This document shows, one piece after another, positions 8,622 through 16,606 of a DNA stretch of 64,000 bases. The position numbers and the translations under genes were made by a program. This stretch comes from Streptomyces sp. CB02009 (GTDB taxonomy: Bacteria > Actinomycetota > Actinomycetes > Streptomycetales > Streptomycetaceae), in NCBI RefSeq assembly GCF_001905825.1, contig NZ_LIVV01000001.1, positions 855,582-919,581 of the forward strand. Direction: 5' to 3'. Positions within the stretch are counted from its first letter, which is position 1; every line of letters starts with the position of its first letter. Under the pieces are notes generated by a model. It did not search any database, was not told where the DNA came from, and saw nothing but the letters and a program-made list of their open reading frames with translations.

Positions 8622-11345
8622 GTGGCAATGAGACCGATACGCCGGGTCCTGGCTGCGTCAGTGGTGGCCGCCGCCACCGGTTCCGCGCTGCTGACGGGGC
8701 CCGCCCGGGCCGCCGACGAGGTGCCCGGAACCATCGCGACGACCGGCACGCCGGTCCCGGTGGCACCGCTGATGACCCAAGGCCTGGACGACAGGGTCCG
8801 GAGCGGAACGCCCGCCCAGGCCGCCCGCGCCCACATCGCGGACCACGAGGACACCTACAAGGTGCCCGTCTCCGATCTGAAGACCGTCCGCATCACCGAG
8901 GACGGAGACCAATCCACCGTCCGGTTCCGCCAAGAGCACCACGGGGTGCCGGTGTTCGGCGCCGAGTACGCGGTGCAGACACAGCCGGCCGACGACGGCA
9001 GTCGGATCACCTCCGCGACCGGCACCCTTTACACCGGCCTCACTGTCCCCACCACCCCCCAGGTCGACCAGGACACCGCCCAGCGCCGCCTGTTCCTGCT
9101 CGACGCGAGCCTCCGCGGTGTCGAGGGCACCAGGACCGCCGCACGGGGCCTGACCGTGCTGCCCGACGCCCGAGGCGGCCGACTGGCCTGGCACTTCACC
9201 GTCACGGGCGTCAAGAAGGACGGGAGCCCGGTCCGTCAGGAGGGGTACATCGACGCCCGCGTCGGCGGCCTCGCCCTCTCCTACAACAACATCGACGCCG
9301 CCGACGCCGCGCCGGCGCAGGCCACCGGTGTCCGCGTCGACGGCCACGAGACGCGGCTGGAGGCCGACGAGTCGGCCGACGGCTCGTACACACTCGTCGA
9401 CTCCACACGAGCCATGTACACCGTCACCGGTGGCCAGATCCGCACCTACGACGCCCAGCGCAAGGGCTACCTCGATGTCGCCGGCGGCCCGGTCACCGAC
9501 GACGTCCCGCTGGTGCGGTCCGCAACCGACCGGTTCGACGGCGCGAACACCACCTCCGGAGCCGTGGACGCCCACCTCAACGCCGCCAAGGTCTACGACT
9601 TCTTCAAGAACGAGATCGGCCGCGACGGCGTCGACGGCAAGGGCGGCACGATCTACTCCGTCGTCAACGTCGCCAACAACGGCAAGGACTACGCCAACGC
9701 CTTCTGGGACGGGACCAAGATGGTGTACGGCCACATGAACGGCGTACCGCTGTCCGTGGGCCTGGACGTCGTCGGCCACGAGATGACGCACGGCGTCACC
9801 GAGCACAGCGCGGGCCTGGTCTACCTCAACCAGTCAGGTGCCCTCAACGAGGCGATCTCCGACTACTTCGGCAACGCCATGGAGACCGCCGACAAGGGCG
9901 TCGCCATGGACGACCCCACCTCCGGGCTGATCGGCGAGTACCTGTGCAACGGCACCAAGCCGCTGGACGAATGCGCCCTGCGCGACCTCAATGACGGCCG
10001 CAACGCCCAGAAGGACTACGAGCCGATTCCGCTGGACATCGACAACGGCGGGGTCCACTACAACTCCACCATCGTCGGCGGTGCCCTGTGGGACATGCGC
10101 AAGTCGATCGACACCAAGCTCGCCGACCAGATCGTCTACCGCGCGGCGCAGAACTACCTCACCCCGTTGTCCGGCTTCACGGAGATGCGCACCGCGATCA
10201 CGTTGGCCGCCAAGTCCCTGAAGATCTCCGATGACGACCAGGCGAAGATCGCCGCCGCCTTCGACGCGCACGGCATCGAGGAGGGCTGGGAGCGCAAGGG
10301 CGGCACACACGACGGCACCACCCTCGCCGCCGACATCCTCCCCGCCTACGAGGTCTACGGCGGCGTCGACGAACAGGCCGCTCAGATCAGCGGAGACGTC
10401 TACGCCATCGCCCACGGCGACGCCGTCGCCTGGGACCGCGGATCGGCCGCCTTCGGCATAACCGTCGGCCGGTTCGGCAAGCAGGACGGAAAGTCCGACC
10501 ACGATCTCGCCCAAGACGACGCCTATCTGCTCGACCCGTCACTCGACAAGGACCGGATCGTCTTCACCCGGGTCGCCGCCGACGGCGTCGGCATCTACGG
10601 CGCGGCCGACAAGGGCCAGGGCGAGATCAAGAAGATCGTCGACACCCCCGGCGCCGACGAGACCGAGCCCGTCACCGAGGCCGGAGCCCTGGCCTACATC
10701 TCCACCACCGCCGACGGGGAGCAGGACGTCATGCTCCGCGAGGCCGACGGAACCACGGTGAACGTGACGCCCGAGCCTGGCACCCGAGCCGCCCGTCTGG
10801 CCATGAAGCACGGCACGATCGCATGGGCCGGCGGCGCCGACGGAACCTACGGGACGGTCTACGACATCGCCACCGGCAAGACGCAGGCCAAGCGCATGGC
10901 GGGCTTCCTGTTCGGCCAGATCACCGACGTCCAGCTCACCTCGGACCGGATCTTCTGGCGCAACACCCAGGCGTTCATCTTCCGCAGCGACTCGGTCGAG
11001 ACGGCGCCGGTCGCAGACCTGACACGGACCAAGAAGCTGAAGGCGCCGACGTCCATGTACATCGGCCAGTTCTCGGTCACCGACGACTACTTCGCGTACT
11101 CGACGACCGACTTCTGGGGCGGCTTCGGCAGCTGGACCGGCCCCTGGAAGATCAAGGTCGCGCCGACCGCCGACGTCGTGAACGGCACCGCCGCGTACCA
11201 GCGCGTCTCCTGCTCCTCCGGTACGCAGATGGCGCCCTCCCTCGGTGACGGACAGCGCGCCGTCTGGGTGGACACCACGGCCGCGGCGTCGGACGTGGTG
11301 ACCCGCGCGACGTTCGCCGCCACCTGCGAGGCTGAGGTGTCCTGA
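8622..11345 (+). CDS. Secreted M4 (thermolysin-like) metallopeptidase with C-terminal repeat domain
   Basis: A 907-residue secreted zinc endopeptidase. Signal peptide residues 1-30 end at ARA|AD. FTP and PepSY-type propeptide segments follow (FRQEHHGVPVFGAEYAVQ; RLAWHFTVTGVKKDG). The catalytic M4 domain spans roughly residues 240-550 with HEMTH (zinc ligands and catalytic Glu), the third ligand Glu in GALNEAISDYFGN, and a conserved GVHYNS with the active-site His. About 340 further residues carry repeated beta-strand patterns (AYLLDPSLDKDRIVFTRV, GTIAWAGGADGTYGTVYDI) and look like a beta-propeller substrate-binding domain. I chose the GTG at 8622 (GGAGG 5 nt upstream) over the ATG two codons later. 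Confidence 0.9.
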   Translation: MAMRPIRRVLAASVVAAATGSALLTGPARAADEVPGTIATTGTPVPVAPLMTQGLDDRVRSGTPAQAARAHIADHEDTYKVPVSDLKTVRITEDGDQSTVRFRQEHHGVPVFGAEYAVQTQPADDGSRITSATGTLYTGLTVPTTPQVDQDTAQRRLFLLDASLRGVEGTRTAARGLTVLPDARGGRLAWHFTVTGVKKDGSPVRQEGYIDARVGGLALSYNNIDAADAAPAQATGVRVDGHETRLEADESADGSYTLVDSTRAMYTVTGGQIRTYDAQRKGYLDVAGGPVTDDVPLVRSATDRFDGANTTSGAVDAHLNAAKVYDFFKNEIGRDGVDGKGGTIYSVVNVANNGKDYANAFWDGTKMVYGHMNGVPLSVGLDVVGHEMTHGVTEHSAGLVYLNQSGALNEAISDYFGNAMETADKGVAMDDPTSGLIGEYLCNGTKPLDECALRDLNDGRNAQKDYEPIPLDIDNGGVHYNSTIVGGALWDMRKSIDTKLADQIVYRAAQNYLTPLSGFTEMRTAITLAAKSLKISDDDQAKIAAAFDAHGIEEGWERKGGTHDGTTLAADILPAYEVYGGVDEQAAQISGDVYAIAHGDAVAWDRGSAAFGITVGRFGKQDGKSDHDLAQDDAYLLDPSLDKDRIVFTRVAADGVGIYGAADKGQGEIKKIVDTPGADETEPVTEAGALAYISTTADGEQDVMLREADGTTVNVTPEPGTRAARLAMKHGTIAWAGGADGTYGTVYDIATGKTQAKRMAGFLFGQITDVQLTSDRIFWRNTQAFIFRSDSVETAPVADLTRTKKLKAPTSMYIGQFSVTDDYFAYSTTDFWGGFGSWTGPWKIKVAPTADVVNGTAAYQRVSCSSGTQMAPSLGDGQRAVWVDTTAAASDVVTRATFAATCEAEVS

Positions 11346-11389
11346 TCACCAGCGTGGTGAACGCCGACTGGTCTTGATCACGGCGAAGA

Positions 11390-11432
11390 CCTCCGGTGCG
11401 GTGAAGGTGCCCTTGCCTCACCGCACCGGAGG
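11390..11432 (+). terminator. Hairpin terminator after the M4 peptidase gene
   Basis: Fifteen-nt exact inverted arms (CCTCCGGTGCGGTGA and its complement) flank a 13-nt loop, 45 nt downstream of the peptidase stop codon. Confidence 0.75.
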
Positions 11433-11742
11433 CCTTCGTGTCGCGCGGCGACGCCCGGCCGATCGGGCACGGCGGAAGAGCTCCCACCGGTCGCCCGTGT
11501 CCTGGCCGGACGACCGGCGGGCGATGCCGCGCGTACCTCACCGGCCACCCCGTCCTACGCCGTCACGGCCTGAACCGCCTGCCGGACCCGGCACGTGGTC
11601 AGGGGAACCACGGCGACTTCCATGCACGACCGATGCGACTTGGCGGCGCACCGTGCGTGCCGAACGCTGGTGCGTGGGACGAGGTGCCCGCACCCGGCAC
11701 CGGGTTCCGTCCGCGTCTTCGGGTCGAGAGGAGAAGTAGGTC

Positions 11743-12531
11743 ATGGCGACGTCCTGCCGCGGTTCCGAGGATCCTTCCGCGCCCCGGGACGAGCGTGACG
11801 CCGCGCCGCGACCGGTGCCGGCGGCCCGTCCCCCGACGTCGTCCGGCAGCGTCTTCCGCCAGCGGTGGACCGACCTGGTGTTCGTCCACTGGGCGGTGTC
11901 ACCTGACGCCGTGGCCGGTCTGTTTCCCCCGGGAACGCGGCCGGACGTACTCGACGGGAAGACCTACGTGGGCCTCGTTCTCTTCGGCATGAGGGACCTC
12001 CGTCTGTCGCGCGGTCCCGTCCTGCCCTTCGCGGGCCGGTTCGAGGAGGTCAACGTACGCCTCTACAGCGTGGATGCCGCCGGCCGGCGTGGGGTGGTCT
12101 TCCTGAGCCTGGACTGCAACCGTCTGCTTCCCGTCATCGCCGCGAACGGAGTGTTCGGGCTTCCCTACCGGTGGGCGTCTGCCCGCTGCGACCGCTTCGA
12201 GGAGAGGATCCTCTACGCCGTTCGACGTAAGGGCCGGCAACGTCCTCGCTCCCGCCTCTGGGTTGCGGTCGAGGGCGAGCAGCGCAGTCCGGACGCGTTG
12301 GAGAGCTTCTTGACCGCCAGATGGGGTCTTCACGCCCGGGCCTGGGGGCGGACGTTCTACTGGCCGGTGTACCACGAGCCGTGGTCCTTCAAGGACGCGG
12401 CGCTTCTCCTGCTGGAGGATGAACTGGTGCATGCCGCCACGGGGCTGTCGGTGGCCGCGTCCTCACCGGCGAGCCTGCTGTACTCGCAAGGAGTGTCTGT
12501 ACGCTTCGGCCGTCCGTTCGGGATCTGCTAG
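11743..12531 (+). CDS. DUF2071 (YqjF-like) protein
   Basis: A 262-residue protein of the DUF2071 acetoacetate-decarboxylase-like fold. Family marks are WTDLVFVHWAVSPDAVAGLFP near residue 40, YVGLVLFGMRDLRL, FEEVNVRLYSVD and a VVFLSLDCNRLLPV segment followed by the conserved LPYRWA. No catalytic role is established for the family. The first ~30 residues are low-complexity and Pro/Arg-rich. It stands alone, with no operon partners. The 300 bp upstream (11436-11742) contain nothing I recognise. Confidence 0.8.
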   Translation: MATSCRGSEDPSAPRDERDAAPRPVPAARPPTSSGSVFRQRWTDLVFVHWAVSPDAVAGLFPPGTRPDVLDGKTYVGLVLFGMRDLRLSRGPVLPFAGRFEEVNVRLYSVDAAGRRGVVFLSLDCNRLLPVIAANGVFGLPYRWASARCDRFEERILYAVRRKGRQRPRSRLWVAVEGEQRSPDALESFLTARWGLHARAWGRTFYWPVYHEPWSFKDAALLLLEDELVHAATGLSVAASSPASLLYSQGVSVRFGRPFGIC

Positions 12532-12571
12532 ACGACCGCGACGTGCCCCGACCGGAGTTGCGAGAGCTTCA

Positions 12572-12621
12572 CGCAGGCCCCGGTTGTAGCGCTTCACCGG
12601 TGCCTGGCCGGTCCCGATCCG
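12572..12621 (-). pseudogene. 50-bp fragment of an alcohol dehydrogenase gene
   Basis: This stretch matches 24151-24200, inside the Zn-dehydrogenase gene at 23877-25163, at 49 of 50 bases. On the minus strand it still reads RIGTGQAPVKRYN. No other part of the dehydrogenase is present, so it is a detached remnant or a recombination scar. Confidence 0.75.
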
Positions 12622-12808
12622 GTCCGCCCTCGCCAGAGGGACACGGTCTGAGAAGAGCTACGCATAAAGCTCCTAAGGAACGTAAGAAGTGACAAAAGGG
12701 GTAGTGTGAGGTATCGGTGCGGCCGTACGGGAGACCTGTTCGGCGCCGACCGGTCACGGCAGTGCCCAGCCGCTCCTGGGCGGCCGAGCACCGGAAAGGA
12801 GTCCCCTC

Positions 12809-13114
12809 ATGGCTGACATCAACGTCGCGCTGCACGTACAGGTCGAGGCTCAGCCCGGCAAGGAGGAAGAGGTCGCCGCCTTTCTCCGGGAGGGCCTTGC
12901 CATCGTGCAAGAGGAGCCCGGCACCGTCGCCTGGTTCGCCGTACGTCTGAGCCCGTCCACTTTCGCCATCTTCGACGCCTTCCCCCACGACGAGGCCCGC
13001 CAGGCCCACCTCGCCGGGCGCCTGGGCAGCGCCCTGGCGGAACGAGCCGGTGAACTGTTCGCCCAGCCTCCTTCCGTCGAGCAACTCGACGTCCTCGCCC
13101 ACAAACTCCCCTGA
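12809..13114 (+). CDS. Antibiotic biosynthesis monooxygenase (ABM) domain protein
   Basis: A 101-residue single-domain protein of the dimeric alpha-beta-barrel ABM/quinol-monooxygenase family (YgiN-like). Features are an initial beta strand (VALHVQVEAQPGKEEEVAAFL), a helix ending EEPGTVAWFAVRLSP, the FAIFDAFPHDEARQAHLAG segment and a C-terminal VEQLDVLAHKLP strand. The ATG at 12809 follows GGAAAGGAG. Small ABM proteins of this kind are often stress-associated and may oxidise quinols or protect against reactive carbonyls; the substrate is unknown. It is monocistronic, with a terminator immediately downstream. Confidence 0.85.
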   Translation: MADINVALHVQVEAQPGKEEEVAAFLREGLAIVQEEPGTVAWFAVRLSPSTFAIFDAFPHDEARQAHLAGRLGSALAERAGELFAQPPSVEQLDVLAHKLP

Positions 13115-13129
13115 GGGCCGCACCGCGTT

Positions 13130-13151
13130 GTCCGCCCCCCGCGGGGCGGAC
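13130..13151 (+). terminator. GC-rich hairpin after the ABM gene
   Basis: GTCCGCCCC and GGGGCGGAC form a 9-bp stem with a 4-nt loop 16 nt after the stop codon. The region from 13152 to 13508 holds no recognisable gene. Confidence 0.65.
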
Positions 13152-13508
13152 TGCTCCCGGCCGGACGCGTGAAGGGTCGGCCTGACGTCGAGGGTGCTCC
13201 CTGTTCGAACCCGCCGTACTCGTAGCCGCCTGCGGCCTTGGCACCTCCCCTCGGGTGCGAAGGCCGCTTGACAACTGCTCACGCAGGGTGCGGACCGGTA
13301 GCTCGTCTCCCGGGGTCCTGCCCGGCTGCCCGGGGTCGGGGTCCGTTTCGCAGCCACATGCGCTCGGGGGCGATCTTGAGGGTGGGCCCGCAGTGCGCAA
13401 GGGAGCACGCGAGGTTCGACTTGGTAGGCGGAGGCGTGCGGGGGCGGAACGCACCAGGCTGTGGGCAGACAACCGTGTACCCGTCGCAGAGAGGACCAGG
13501 ATCTTGCC

Positions 13509-13922
13509 ATGACCATCAAGACGGAGTCCGTGTCCCTGGAGGACGCCCGGAGAGTCGTCGCTGCGGGGGAGGCCAAGGCCGACGAGATCGGCTCGCCGAG
13601 CAACATCGCTGTCGTCGACGTCGGCGGCAACCTCGTCGCGCACATCCGGATGGACGAGGCGTGGATCGGTAGCGTCGACATCTCCATCAGCAAGGCCTTC
13701 ACGTCGCGGGCCTTCGACGTCAGTACCGCCGACCTGGCTGCCAACGCGGGTCCCGGCGGACAGTTCTTCGGGATCAACGCATCCAACAACGGACGCGTCA
13801 TGATCTTCGCGGGCGGTGTCCCGCTGCGGCACGGCGGCCGGATCGTCGGCGCCGTGGGCGTCAGCGGCGGCAGCGGTGAGCAGGACCAGGCCGTGGCCGA
13901 AGCGGCGGCGACGGCCTTCTGA
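13509..13922 (+). CDS. HbpS/GlcG-family heme-binding-like protein
   Basis: A 137-residue protein of the GlcG/HbpS fold. It has the family core AVVDVGGNLVAHIRMDEAWIGSVDISISKAFTSR, then GINASNNGRVMIFAGGVPLR and the Gly-rich IVGAVGVSGGSGEQDQAVAEAA near the C-terminus. In Streptomyces reticuli, HbpS is a secreted heme-binding sensor partner for redox stress; this protein has no signal peptide from the chosen ATG, which is preceded by a purine-rich site (GAGAGGACCAGG). Heme binding is therefore only a family-level guess. It sits among detoxification genes. Confidence 0.8.
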   Translation: MTIKTESVSLEDARRVVAAGEAKADEIGSPSNIAVVDVGGNLVAHIRMDEAWIGSVDISISKAFTSRAFDVSTADLAANAGPGGQFFGINASNNGRVMIFAGGVPLRHGGRIVGAVGVSGGSGEQDQAVAEAAATAF

Positions 13923-14173
13923 CGCGACCGGCCCCCTGTGCTCGCCGTCTCTTTCCCCGCCATCGCCGCCCACCGCAACCGGATACGCAAAGCACGGGAT
14001 GGACAGAGACGCCGGGACCGCCGGCTGCGCACGCCTGATCCCGTTATCGCGCCACAAGACCGTCATCGACGTCGCGGGCGGGGCTCGGCACGTTCCGGGG
14101 CGGCCTGCCGGCTTCTTCGATCGGCGGCTGTGAAACCGGTCCCCCTGCCGACAACCGGAAGGAACCACGCACC

Positions 14174-14731
14174 ATGACCAACGAACTGCACGGCAGGAAG
14201 GTCGCAATCCTTGCCACGGACGGCGTCGAGCGCGTCGAGCTCGAAGAGCCTCTCGGCGCACTGCTCGGCGCTGGAGCGCAGGCCGAGCTCCTCTCCCTCC
14301 ATACCGGCGAGATCAACGCGCGTCAGATGGACATCGACCCGGCCGGAACCCTTGCCGTGGACAAGAAGGTCGCTGACGCCCACGTGGGTGACTACGACGC
14401 GCTCCTGCTGCCCGGCGGCACCATGAATCCCGACCAGCTGCGCACCGACCCCGACGCCGTCGCCTTCGTGAGGGACTTCGTGGAGACCGGGAAGCCCGTT
14501 GCCACCATCTGCCACGGACCTTGGATACTGGCGGAGGCCGGCGTGCTGCACGGTCGCCGCCTCACCTCGTGGCCCAGCATACGGACTGACCTGCGCAACG
14601 CCGGCGCCGAGGTCGTCGACGAAGAGGTCGTGATCGACGGTCAGCTGATCTCCAGCCGCAGCCCGCAGGACCTCCCCGCCTTCTGCAAGGCGATCGTCGA
14701 ACGCTTCGCCGCTGCAGTGCAACCCGCCTGA
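14174..14731 (+). CDS. PfpI/DJ-1 type 1 glutamine-amidotransferase-like protein
   Basis: A 185-residue DJ-1/PfpI superfamily protein. It starts with the strand KVAILATDGVERVELEEP, has the DYDALLLPGGTMNPDQLR loop and the nucleophile elbow with Cys in ATICHGPW (about residue 115), and ends with the DEEVVIDGQLISSRSPQDLPAF segment typical of the PfpI/YhbO branch. Members act as chaperones, deglycases or proteases of damaged proteins. It lies directly upstream of a formaldehyde dehydrogenase, which suits a carbonyl-stress role, but activity is inferred. Confidence 0.85.
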   Translation: MTNELHGRKVAILATDGVERVELEEPLGALLGAGAQAELLSLHTGEINARQMDIDPAGTLAVDKKVADAHVGDYDALLLPGGTMNPDQLRTDPDAVAFVRDFVETGKPVATICHGPWILAEAGVLHGRRLTSWPSIRTDLRNAGAEVVDEEVVIDGQLISSRSPQDLPAFCKAIVERFAAAVQPA

Positions 14732-14808
14732 TCGGGAGAAGTCCCGAACCACCGAAATGACCCGCACTCCCACGGCCGGGTCCCCGTGGATCAACAGAGG
14801 ACATAGTC

Positions 14809-16005
14809 ATGGCGAACAGCAACCGCGCCGTCACCTTCCAGAACCCGAAAGACATGCGCGTCGAGTCCCTGGATTTCCCGAAGCTTCAGATGCCGAACGG
14901 GAGGAAGGCCCCGCACGGAGTCATTCTCAGGATCGTCGCCACCAACATCTGCGGGAGCGACCTGCACATCTACCGCGGGTCCTTCCCGGTGCCCCAGGGC
15001 ATGGTGATGGGGCACGAGATGACCGGCGAGGTCATCGAGCTCGGCCCCGACGTCGAGTTCCTCAGTGAGGGCGACCTCGTCTCCGTCCCGTTCAACGTCG
15101 CCTGCGGCCGATGCCGCAACTGCAGGGCGCGCCGGACCGACGTCTGCGAGACCACGAACCCCAAGGTGGCCTGCGGAGCGTACGGCTTCAATCTGGGCGA
15201 CTGGACCGGCGGCCAGGCCGAGTACCTGTTCGTCCCCTACGCCGACTTCCAGCTCCTGCGCTTCCCGGACAGGGACCAGGCCATGGCGAAGATCCGCGAC
15301 CTGGCGCTGCTCTCGGACATCCTGCCCACCGCGTTCCACGGTCTCATGGAGGCCGGTGCCAAGCCGGGCTCGACCGTCTATCTCGCCGGCGCCGGCCCGG
15401 TCGGCCGCTGTGGCGCAGCAGCGGCGCGTCTCCTCGGAGCGTCTTGCATCATCGTCGGCGACTACCACAAGGACCGCCTGGACCTGATGAAGAAGAACGG
15501 CTGCGAGACGATCGATCTGAGCCAGGACGCAGCGCTCACCGACCAGATCGAGGCCATCCTGGGCGAACCCATGGTGGACTGCGCAGTCGACTACGTCGGC
15601 ACCGAGGCGCACGGCATCGGCCGCGAGGCCGAGGACATGGATCCGGCCTACGCCCTCAACCAGGTGATCGACGCCACCCGCGCGGGTGGAGCTACCGGAG
15701 TCATCGGCGTCTACGGCCCCGACCCGCTCGCGAAGTCGAAGGCCGAGCAAGAGGGAACGTATCCGATCGACTTCGGCAAGGCCTGGATCAAGTCGCCACG
15801 GATCGCCGCCGGGCAGGCACCGATCATGCACTACAACCGTGAGCTGATGATGGCGATCCTGTGGGACCGCATGCCCTACTTGAGCGCCATGCTCAACACG
15901 AAGGTGATCAGCCTCGACGACGCCCCCGACGCCTACGCGACTTTCGACGCGGGCGTGTCCGAGAAGTTCATCATCGACCCCCACGGCCTGATTGCCGCCG
16001 CCTAA
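14809..16005 (+). CDS. fdhA: Glutathione-independent formaldehyde dehydrogenase
   Basis: A 398-residue zinc medium-chain dehydrogenase closely matching the Pseudomonas putida-type FdhA that oxidises formaldehyde with tightly bound NAD. Catalytic zinc ligands lie in NICGSDLHIYRG and MGHEMTGEV. The structural zinc lobe is CGRCRNCRARRTDVC. Further FdhA marks are KVACGAYGFNLGDWTGGQAEY, LLSDILPTAFHG, a Rossmann AGAGPVGRCGAAAA and DYVGTEAHGIG. The terminal AGQAPIMHYNRELM and FDAGVSEKFIIDPHG segments are also typical. The ATG follows an AGAGGA ribosome site. It is probably co-transcribed with the PfpI gene 77 nt upstream. Confidence 0.9.
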   Translation: MANSNRAVTFQNPKDMRVESLDFPKLQMPNGRKAPHGVILRIVATNICGSDLHIYRGSFPVPQGMVMGHEMTGEVIELGPDVEFLSEGDLVSVPFNVACGRCRNCRARRTDVCETTNPKVACGAYGFNLGDWTGGQAEYLFVPYADFQLLRFPDRDQAMAKIRDLALLSDILPTAFHGLMEAGAKPGSTVYLAGAGPVGRCGAAAARLLGASCIIVGDYHKDRLDLMKKNGCETIDLSQDAALTDQIEAILGEPMVDCAVDYVGTEAHGIGREAEDMDPAYALNQVIDATRAGGATGVIGVYGPDPLAKSKAEQEGTYPIDFGKAWIKSPRIAAGQAPIMHYNRELMMAILWDRMPYLSAMLNTKVISLDDAPDAYATFDAGVSEKFIIDPHGLIAAA

Positions 16006-16606
16006 GACGTGATCTCCATGGCGAAGCCCTCGCTGACCGCCATCACGATCTCCAGCCCGTGCCGGCCGATGGGCCGGGTCGGGCGCCAGGACGGACGGGG
16101 GCGCAGGGGCGCCGTCCCAGACGCACACCTCGATGGCTGAGGGGGGCAGGTCAGCGGGCTGGGACCGGCTCGGTGCGTGGTGGTTACGGGACCGGTGCGG
16201 CCTCGCGGCTTTGGACGGATCGCCGACCGCCTCCCGGGTGGCAGGAGAGAGGTCCCGGGAGGCGTGGCAGGTACTACAGCCTTTCCGGCTTTTCGACCTC
16301 GGGGTGCCTCGTTCTGCTTCCCCTCGGTCGCCGGAGGTCCCGTGCAATCGGACGCGGCACTCCCGGCGGGACCGCATCCACATGAGGCCACTGCCCCGGT
16401 TGAGGCGGCTCAATCGGGAGTACGTGTCTTGGAAATGGGCGAGGAAAGTCCGGGTTACATCCGTCAATGCGGGCATACGAGCGCATGTCGGGCGCGCAGA
16501 TGCCAGGAACTCCGCTGAGGTGAGTGAGAAGCCGCGGGTTCCGTTTGCGGGCAGCTGCGCGCCGGTCATGGCTAAGGCAACCAGCGGACGATCTTTTGGA
16601 GAGACC
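16006..16606. other. 600-bp leader region upstream of the catalase gene
   Basis: No convincing gene is visible. The plus strand is open in the catalase frame for most of the interval but has no coding-like family residues. The catalase promoter must lie here; I found no unambiguous -35/-10 pair. Confidence 0.4.

Noticed and set aside
16006..16090. Minus-strand peptide ending HGLEIVMAVSEGFAMEITS, resembling the tail of a Gfo/Idh/MocA oxidoreductase.
   Set aside because: Only about 20 residues are suggestive and no upstream part of such an enzyme is present in any frame.
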